This document shows positions 57,064 to 64,000 of a DNA stretch of 64,000 nt, piece by piece. This DNA is from Pholis gunnellus. Its lineage: Eukaryota > Chordata > Actinopteri > Perciformes > Pholidae. The position numbers and the translations under genes were made by a program. A model generated the notes under the pieces. That model had not been told where the DNA came from and did no database searches. It saw only the letters and a program-made list of their open reading frames with translations. The stretch is taken from contig OU342809.1 in NCBI GenBank assembly GCA_910591455.2, positions 24,196,349 through 24,260,348 on the forward strand. The letters run 5' to 3'. How positions within the stretch are numbered: position 1 is the first letter of the stretch; every line of letters starts with the position of its first letter.

Positions 57064-57187
57064 GGAGTCCATCCCGAACCCTGTCCACCATGTCGCTGTC
57101 TGTTCGCCCAGCCAGACGCCTCACCTCCAGATCCATCACTAGGAGCCAGAGCTACACTGGAGTCAACACCTACGACAAGGCCTACAG
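57064..57187 (+). CDS. ripor1: RIPOR1 first coding exon
   Basis: Acceptor ctctctgtacag at 57,052-57,063, 26 bases of 5'UTR, ATG at 57,090 in a good context (ccaccATG), 32 codons plus two bases, donor gtaaac at 57,188. The acceptor implies an upstream noncoding exon. The long frame starting at 56,992 in a different register is a shadow. Confidence 0.9.
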
Positions 57188-59783
57188 GTAAACACACACA
57201 CACACACATGCTATGGGGAAGTACACACTCGACAGGACATCCTGTCAGGTGGAGCTCAAAAGACAGACAGTCTGGCTGTGTGTGTGTTTCTGTGTGTTCA
57301 TATGTACCTCAAGGACATGCTTCAGGCTAAAGACCAGTTAAATGGGAGTGGCTTGTCCAATTGAGAATAAAATTCATGACTTTTGGGTCATCGTTGAGTG
57401 AAGTTTCTAGAATATGTATGTAAGTCAATGTAATGTCCCCAAAAGTGACCTAAGTAAACGTGTGTGTGTGTTCATACAGGTGTGAAATAGCCCAATATGG
57501 ATTATTATAACTTAACCTTAAAAGAATTACGATCTTTCTCAAAGTGTTTCTGGCCATAAACTACAGCAGCTGCCACCAGTTAACAAAAATCCTTTTCACT
57601 TTAACACAATATTTTTCATCTTACTGTATAATCAAATCAGATTATTCAGTAATAAAAATAAATGTTTCTTGTTATAACAATATTTCTCTTTATCTTGTTA
57701 TAGTAATCAACTTTCTCTATATTACAATTTACCAACATATCTCATGAAAACAAGGAACGAACAACATCCAACTTATCTTGTTACAAGATTAACTTTTAAC
57801 TGGTTCTGAACCAGTCTCAGTCTAGTCCTGATCCTCTATCAGACCTCCATCAATAAACCAGAACATCAGAGAGAAGATGGTCTATTTCTATAGAGCTATT
57901 CTTAACGCTCGTCATCGGAGCCACCGGGTCGGATTCTGGTGAAGCCAGATGAACTCATGCAGGTTCACCAGAACCTCCTTCAGTTCAGACTCCAGCGGGG
58001 CCTCCAGCAGAGACCAGCTCGGAGGTCCAGTCTGGACCCGTTTGAGGGAAGGGAGGCACATGAGAACCAGAACCTGGACTGAGCGGCGCAGACTGTTGCA
58101 GTAAAATTGGAGGATTTCCAAAGGGACTCTGGTGCTCAGAAACACTACCTCTTTTGTCCACAGGGACCGCCAAACGTTCCTCATAGTAGCTTTAAATAAG
58201 TGAAACATTTTAATGAAATCAATCAACTGGGACAACTGGTACTTGCCCCACCAGTATAACCGTGGCCCAAAATACTGTTCTTACATTTCATTATGGATTA
58301 CTTCAACAATACTAAATGCGTAGCGATAAAATACTTATTTTTTCACTGTTGACATAACTTTGTTTACTGCATAGCTAATTTAAACAGAAGCTTCTTGTTC
58401 TACCAGCATACCAATTTATTATATTACACCGACATTTTGGTGTAACGAGATTTGATTGGTTGGTTGTGTGTGATAACAGGAACATTTGTCGATGTAACAA
58501 GATAAGATGACATGTTTTTATAACAAAAATAGGTGCTGTTTAAAATAGAATAATTTGGTATCTGGCGATGACAAGACAAATATCATTATAACATGAACAA
58601 TCTGCATTGGAGACAGATGGACAGACAGATATGTGATGTGAGCTGTGACTCATGTGATATGACAATGCTGTCAGATAAAGCAGAGTTTGATCCAGCTGAT
58701 CGAGGATATTTAAAGGACAATGCTGCTGTTGTGGCAGGAACCTCTCGGTGTTCAGCGCTCCAGGTCTCAGCAGGAAGCCCAGCAGAGCCAGCAGGATGTT
58801 CACCATGTCCGCCAAGTCCAACCCACCACCTAAGGTTCCTCAACCGGAGCGACTGGATCAGGTCTATGAGGCCCTAAAGAAAGGCCTTCAGTGAGTACAC
58901 TCAAACACACATCCATATGGGATCATATCCCAGTCACTAGGAGCACTAGTGACTCCTACTCACTGACGGATATTTCTGCAATATAATATTATTATTATTA
59001 CATATAATGTAATATAAGTGTTTCTACATTATACTACTGTTTAGGTTCAGGACAAAGGAACTTTCATGGGTTGACAATAAATTTGCCGGACTTGATTTAG
59101 TGAAAATAATAGAATGATAGCAAAAATGTCCATGTCTATGTATTAAATAGGTTTTCACAGATGAACTTTAAATAATCGTCTCCAATAGAAAAATCAAATA
59201 AATACATAAATAAAATAAACTCAAGTACGCCCACACTGGAAAAGCTAATACAAAAAGTGTTTTGTTACTGCTAACATGAGGCTTAAAGATCCCATCAAAT
59301 GGGCAATTGAAATTCTGGAATAGTACAACCAGTGAAGTCACAACTTTTTCAGCCTATCAAACCAAACTGTCCTTCTCTCCTTAACCAATACACCATTGGT
59401 TTACACTTAAAGAAACATTTTTGGAGATAGTCTCATTTGCCGTCTTGCAGAGACTTCGATGAGAAGATTGATAGCATAGTTGTGACATCACAACGTTACG
59501 GTCCTGACTGCTCCTTTAGAGGCACAGTGTCTGAATACGGGCTGTGTGCATTTCTCTGTGGAATGAGCATTTTGATACCTTCACAGTCTTTGTATAGCAC
59601 CTCGACCTGTTTTATTAGAATAAAAAAAGACATCTTACTTTCTACAATATGGGACCTTTAAGAGTGATAAATCCTGGAGAGCAGCCCAATGGGACCGCTG
59701 GCAGGGAGAGATGGTCAGTTAGTGCACAAAGAACCAGAGGTATCTGCTTGGTTAGATACATTCATCCACTTCATACTTCTGAC

Positions 59784-59839
<56 letters not shown>

Positions 59840-62544
59840 CTCTCAGGTCCTACCTGCAGGTTCATCAGATGGACATGGACAGCCTCAGCAGACAGATGAA
59901 AGAGTCAAAGAGGAACTCCAGACTGGTATGTTCTCTCTATACTGTACCTGTTCAAGCCCAACCATATGAGAATATTCTTATGTCTAATGTGGACACAGGC
60001 ACTATTATTTCTTAACTTGTGGATTTTTGCCAGTGTCCCTGAACGCAGGCAAAGGTTTCAAAAAGGTCGCTTTTCAAGTTGAAAAATGATCAGAATTCCT
60101 ACCAGCCCAGTGATTGGCTGGCAGTGTGTGCTGTTTCAGCCTGTGGCATTGAGCAAACTAGACATCTTGAAGTCAATGTTGAAAAATAAAAATATTCTGA
60201 CAAAGTAAAATATCACTGACCATAAAGAGTGTAGTGATAAAACATCTTCGAGATACTGATGACCTGATGTTCTCTGCCTCTACAGGGTTTCCTGTATGAA
60301 CTGGACAAGGTGAGCTACTGTCAATTCTTACGTACTTACCTCAACTGTAGAGAGAATGTTGACAGGTTTATATCAGAGACAGGCCTTTATTTCTAATTCC
60401 ACCTGTTTTAAAAAAAAGTGCTCTATACGATATTCAAAGCATATCTATTCAACGGTTCTCAACATTGCGACGGTCGGCTGAGCCGGCGGCTAGTAGCTAA
60501 CGGTGCTAACAGGGCTTACAGTGCTAACAGAGGCAACAGTGATGACAGAGCTAACAGTGTTTCAATGAGGGGGAACTGGAGGGTGGGCGTTACGCTTCCA
60601 CGACGACACCGTCGGTCAGGACGGTGTTATCAGCTGTAACCGCTGTATGAGACCAGTGCAGAGTGAGCTAACCAGTAGTATTTAAACAAAACAATGCATA
60701 CAGAGGGAGAAAGACTTCGTTCTCTCATCAGGTAGACGTTACTCCACTATATCTTTACAGAGACAGTAGTTGTGCAACGGATCATAAAACTCACGGTTCA
60801 GATTGGATCACACATCGGATCAGCACAAAAGAAAAAAGGGATCAAATGTAACTTTTAGAGATCCCTGATCATGTGTTTTTGCTGCTTATACTAATTGCCG
60901 CCTATACTGATTGATGATCATTGATGATCCATCCATACGACTGTGGCTAAGTGGAGAGCAGGGCCGTCCTCCAATCAGAGGATCGGCGGTTTGATCTCCG
61001 GCTCCGCTAGTCGCATGTCGATGTGTCCTTGAGCAAGACACTTCACCCCAAAAATTGCTCCCGTAGCTGTGCCTACGGTGTGAATGTGAAAGAATCTGAA
61101 TTGTAAGTCGCTTTGGATGAAAGTTAATCAGTTGCTAATGTAATGTAAATGTAATAATGGCAGATACAGATCCCCTTGTTGTTTGAGCAGCTGGTCTTTC
61201 ATCATAAAACGACACAATTCAAATGATTAGGAAATAAAAGATTGTATTTCTATTGATAAAAAACAATCTTGTCATTGGTAGTTTTAATGATGTATTATAA
61301 TATGCATAGAGGTAGTGTAAACAGCTCATAATTCATCTTTAATACATTTTTATGTTGCTGTGAAAACATCTCCTTCAAACAACAAGATTACATGTGAACA
61401 CGTCATGATAACTTTATAATGTACCCATGTGCCCAATCCTCATTTTTACTGAGCAGAGCCTGAACGCATCATAATGTAACTGAAGTGAACCTCTGTTGGT
61501 TAGCCGTTAGCGGTGCTGCTAATGTTACTAGCTCTCCTTGTGTCAGTTTAAACACAGATTGGTTGTTTACATTGTATCATTATCAGAGAACAGTGAACAG
61601 AAAACATGAATGATGTCCTGATCACATATTTGACTGAATATTGGTGGATAACGACTTCATTTCACACTGTGATGGTTAACGTTAAACTGTGTGCTGAACC
61701 ATGAGGGGATCTGTACGGATCACGGCTCAAGATAGATAGATAGATATATACTTTATTCATCCCCAGGGGGAAATTTGTATGTTACAGCAGCAAGGATATA
61801 CTAATGCAGAATATATATACTAAAATAACAGAGTAGGACATATTAAATGTAAGAATATAAGAAGATAAAATAACAAAAATACACAGTATATACAATGAAA
61901 TAGAATAGTGTTAAATGAGTTAACTAGGTAAAAAACAGTAGTGCAAAAATCAACCGTCAGCAAACAACAGTGTAGCGGTGTGTAGTTATGTGAAGGATGA
62001 TCTGGCCAGAGGTGATCAACAAGGATCCGTTACACTACTAATAGACAATAGTTGTTTTTCTGCTCTGAATATTGTATGGGGAACCTTTAAGTATATGGCC
62101 ATATTTTAGTGAAACTAAATGTCACAGTTACTGCTCTGCTGCTCTACACAAATTATTTAAAATCACTTTTACTTCTCTGGGATTTTTTATGGCTGTAAAG
62201 CTAACCTCAATGAATCTTAACACGTCCTGCACATGTGTTGCACAATAAAAAGCCTTTCAACTGTTTAAAGGGCATCATTTCCTGCTAGGCTTTTAATTTG
62301 AAACATATGTAGGAAGTGCTGATGGTCTATCAAAAAAAAAAATGAAACTCACTACATTGCAAGTGACTGGAGCCACCAGTGTTCAGTGTAGAAGGCATGA
62401 GCCTTATTTACAACGCTGACCTGAGCCTTCAGCTGGACTCTGTTTGTGTTGACCAACGGGAATACATGTGACTCTTCTTCCCTCTGACAGCAAGTGAAGG
62501 TGACTGAGAGGTACATAAGACGACTGGAGTTTCACCTCAGCAAG
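57090..62544 (+). CDS. ripor1: RIPOR1-like Rho effector, 5' coding part (five exons)
   Basis: Exons 57090-57187, 58738-58890, 59847-59925, 60286-60309 and 62491-62544 join in phase with GT/AG borders to give 136 residues, continuing past the window. RIPOR proteins bind RhoA/RhoC and couple Rho activity to cell polarity and Golgi orientation (family knowledge). The start MSLSVRPARRL and RSQSYTGV matches RIPOR1 more closely than RIPOR2 or RIPOR3. The segment KVPQPERLDQVYEALKKGL and then ESKRNSRLGFLYELDKQVK followed by RRLEFHLSK is the highly conserved start of the PL48/FAM65 domain. Ser-rich RSxS motifs near the start resemble 14-3-3 sites described for the family. All splice phases are consistent and there are no stops, so it is probably functional. 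The paralogue call rests on memory of the family; RIPOR family membership is nearly certain. Confidence 0.92.
57188..58737 (+). other. ripor1: RIPOR1 intron 1
   Basis: Starts with a (CA)n directly at the donor. It contains dispersed-repeat sequence at about 57,900-58,210 (with agctactatgagg in reverse) and AT-rich runs. No exon recognised inside. Confidence 0.6.
58738..58890 (+). CDS. ripor1: RIPOR1 coding exon 2
   Basis: Acceptor gctgttgtggcag; 153 bases; donor gtgagt. Encodes NLSVFSAPGLSRKPSRASRM through to AAAGGCCTTCA, closing on the conserved VYEALKKGL. Confidence 0.93.
58891..59846 (+). other. ripor1: RIPOR1 intron 2
   Basis: AT-rich. Ends with (GT)n at 59,787-59,838 only eight bases before the exon, leaving a minimal pyrimidine tract, ttctctcag. 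Confidence 0.85.
59787..59838. repeat. (GT)n at a splice acceptor
   Basis: 52 bp of GT dinucleotides immediately upstream of the exon 3 acceptor of RIPOR1. Confidence 0.95.
59847..59925 (+). CDS. ripor1: RIPOR1 coding exon 3
   Basis: 79 bases. The first G completes a Gln codon split with exon 2; then SYLQVHQMDMDSLSRQM and KESKRNSRL. Donor gtatgt. Confidence 0.94.
59926..60285 (+). other. ripor1: RIPOR1 intron 3
   Basis: 360 bp, no recognised features; ends ctctgcctctacag. Confidence 0.85.
60286..60309 (+). CDS. ripor1: RIPOR1 coding exon 4, 24-nt microexon
   Basis: Acceptor tgcctctacag, 24 bases encoding GFLYELDK, donor gtgagc. The residues are conserved in the family, so the exon is expected to be constitutive despite its size. 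Confidence 0.92.
60418..60680. repeat. Dispersed repeat, relative of 52.9-53.4 kb
   Basis: Matches around gagccggcggctagtagcta, gtgctaacag and gacagagctaacagtg. Confidence 0.6.
60939..61145 (+). repeat. tRNA-derived SINE, copy 3
   Basis: A-box-like gtggctaagtggagagcagg, B-box-like ggtttgatctccgg, then gtccttgagcaagacacttc and gtaagtcgctttggatgaaa. Confidence 0.78.
61731..62022 (-). mobile_element. LINE 3' tail inserted in family X copy 2
   Basis: Begins with (GATA)n and tactttattcatccccaggg, then ggaaatttgtatgttacagc, the reverse of a common teleost LINE 3' end. No coding part. Confidence 0.6.
62491..62544 (+). CDS. ripor1: RIPOR1 coding exon 5
   Basis: 54 bases encoding QVKVTERYIRRLEFHLSK, donor gtaaga. 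The next exon is beyond the window. Confidence 0.94.
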
Positions 62545-62768
62545 GTAAGACCACTGGGATCCCCCTCAAACAACAATGCCTTTCAGCATCAGAAAAGTTC
62601 TAGAGAATCAAACCTGTCCTAATCGTTTTGGTAAATGTCACTTAAATGTGTTCATGATTTCATTCTATTGGACTGTGTGCTTACATTTAGACGGTGCTTT
62701 TGTCTTCACGTTACCTTTTAATGCCCTCTGACAATTGGTTTTGTTGTGGGTTACTATGTACATCTGGT

Positions 62769-64000
62769 GCCACCAAGGAGCTTTTTGACTACCTTAGCGA
62801 CCTCCGCATGGGATATGGGTGAGCCCCCCCCCCCCCCCCAGGTCTTCAGGTGCTGCCTCCTCCATGTTGGTCGGGTTTAGGCGTTCCTCAAAGTGCTCTT
62901 TCCACTGCCTGACGATGTCCCCCGTCCGGGTCAGCAGTCCGTCCCGTCCCCCGCTGAGAACAGCCTGGGGTAGGCCCTGCTTTCCCTTCCTGAGCTGTCG
63001 GATGGTTTGCCAGAACCTCCTTGAGGCCAACCGAAAGTCCTTCTCCATGGCCTCCCCAAACTCCTCCCATGCCCGCGGCCACTGCAGCTGCAGCCCTTCT
63101 GGCCTGCCGGTACCTCTCAGCTGCTTCAGGAGACCCCTGGGCCAGCCAGGCCCTGAAGGTCTCCTTCTTCAGCTTGACGGCTTCCCTCACCTCCGGTGTC
63201 CACCACCGGGTTCTCGGGTTGCCGCCACGCCAGGCACCGATGACCTTCTGGCCACAGCTCCTAGCGGCCGCGTCCACAATAGAGGCTTTGAACATGGTCC
63301 ATTCGGATTCCATGTCCCCAACCTCCCTCGGGATGTGTGAGAAGTTCTTCGGGAGGTGGGAGTTAAAGACCTCCCGGACAGGGTCCTCCACCAGACATTC
63401 CCAGTTCACCCTCACTATACGTTTGGGCTTGCCGGGTCTTTCCAACCGGTTACCCCACCATCTGATCCAACTCACCACCAGGTGGTGATCAGTTGACAGC
63501 TCTGCTCCTCTCTTCACCCGAGTGTCCAAGACATACGGCCGCAGATCAGATGATACGATTACAAAGTCGATCATTGATCTCCGGCCTAAGGTTTTCTGGT
63601 ACCAGGTACACTTATGAGCCACCTTATGTTCGAACATGGTGTTCGTTATGGCCAAACCATGGCTAGCACAGAAGTCCAATAACGAGACACCACTCGGGTT
63701 CAGATCGGGCAAGCCGTTCCTCCCAATCACCCCCCACCAGGTTTCTCCGTCATTGCCCACGTGAGCGTTGAAGTCCCCCAGGAGAACTATGGAGTCGGCA
63801 GGCGGTCCCTTTCCAGGACCCCTCCCACCGACTCCAAGAAGGCCGGATACTCTGAACTACTGTTTGGTGCATTATCACAAACCACAGTCAGAGCCTTGCT
63901 CCCCACAACCCGTAGGTGCATGGAGGCGACCCTCTCGTTCTCCGGGGAGAACTCCAACACAGCGGCGCTCAGCCGGGGGCTCATGAGTATCCCCACTCCC
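62769..64000 (-). mobile_element. LINE fragment in RIPOR1 intron 5
   Basis: The - strand encodes the endonuclease part and start of the RT region of a LINE, entering from the right edge and ending abruptly at 62,769. The family is abundant in teleosts; the clade is not assigned (jockey-superfamily type likely). Intron 5 starts at 62,545 and this block fills the rest of the window. Confidence 0.88.
62775..64000 (-). pseudogene. LINE ORF2, endonuclease and linker, broken
   Basis: Read from the right edge: GVGILMSPRLSAAVLEFSPE, then, in another frame, a 290-codon open stretch from MGNDGETWWGVIGRNGLPDL, TWYQKTLGRRSMIDFVIVS and ELSTDHHLVVSWIRWW (the SDH-like endonuclease end), then TRWWTPEVREAVKLKKETFR. 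A shift near 63,050 leads to MEKDFRLASRRFWQTIRQLR and WKEHFEERLNPTN; a G16 tract (C16 on the + strand, 62,824-62,839) adds Gly codons and shifts the frame before PISHAEVAKVVKKLLGG, where it ends. The RT catalytic domain is missing. At least three frame breaks; inactive. Confidence 0.88.

Larger units (their letters stand above)
60766..62045 (+). mobile_element. DNA transposon family X, copy 2, with two insertions
   Basis: The left end agttgtgcaacggatc and right end ggatccgttacactact are inverted. Body collinear with the reverse of 39,334-40,796. A SINE (60,939-61,145) and a LINE 3' tail (61,731-62,022) interrupt it. Class not assigned. Confidence 0.7.
60310..62490 (+). other. ripor1: RIPOR1 intron 4, filled by transposons
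   Basis: 2.2 kb that hold a repeat related to 52.9-53.4 kb (60,418-60,680) and family X copy 2 with two further insertions. Ends cttccctctgacag. Confidence 0.85.

Noticed and set aside
56992..57330. 112-codon open frame over the first RIPOR1 exon with a hydrophobic start
   Set aside because: It is in a different register from the exon that joins in phase with four downstream exons, and it reads through the splice acceptor and donor.

Overview
The window looks like a stretch of teleost fish genome, probably from a percomorph. It is AT-rich, gene-poor DNA full of (CA)n/(TG)n microsatellites and densely nested transposons of kinds common in fish (hAT, Tc1/mariner, PIF/Harbinger-like and piggyBac-like MITEs, tRNA-derived SINEs, LINEs, LTR fragments). 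No bacterial or viral gene organisation is present. Most long open frames are transposon remains or low-complexity translations.

The only host gene I can place by exon structure is the 5' coding part of a RIPOR-family gene, best fit RIPOR1 (FAM65A), on the + strand between 57,090 and 62,544. Five coding exons join in phase across clean GT/AG sites and spell the conserved N-terminus and the start of the PL48 domain. The rest lies beyond the right edge. Its 5'UTR exon is not identified; two weak candidates for an upstream promoter or exon are at 28.7-29.3 kb and 48.3-48.8 kb.

A second possible gene is an uninterrupted 544-codon coiled-coil frame on the - strand (22,653-24,287). It lies inside a 6.7 kb segment that has hAT-type termini and an exact 8-bp target duplication (19,407-26,123). 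Its last codons, stop and 3' flank have been amplified into an eight-copy, 77-bp tandem array.

Layout. 0-5.5 kb: repeats and unannotated DNA, a solo LTR, long G/C homopolymers and a near-perfect 54-bp palindrome. 5.6-13.3 kb: one decayed LINE opened by three insertions, namely an LTR element (itself opened by a hAT with an 8-bp duplication), a second hAT (8-bp duplication) and a Tc1-type MITE. 15-18.2 kb: a hAT fragment, an internally deleted Tc1 element and a broken macro-domain (PARP9/14-like) fragment. 18.2-26.1 kb: MITE, SINE and the hAT-bounded block with the coiled-coil frame. 27-29 kb: hAT transposase remnant and a CpG-rich segment. 31.6-32.6 kb: a 1-kb minisatellite made of three unit types. 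36.7-47.8 kb: another hAT, a transposon family shared with 60.8-62.0 kb, and an old repeat holding a SINE and a PIF/Harbinger-like MITE. 48-57 kb: mostly unannotated with a piggyBac-like MITE. 57-64 kb: RIPOR1 exons, with transposon-filled introns and a LINE endonuclease fragment running off the right end.

There is no pathway or operon. The biology is one host gene start in a region shaped by nested insertion; transposon activity has probably ceased for the copies seen here, because every transposase or RT frame is broken or truncated.
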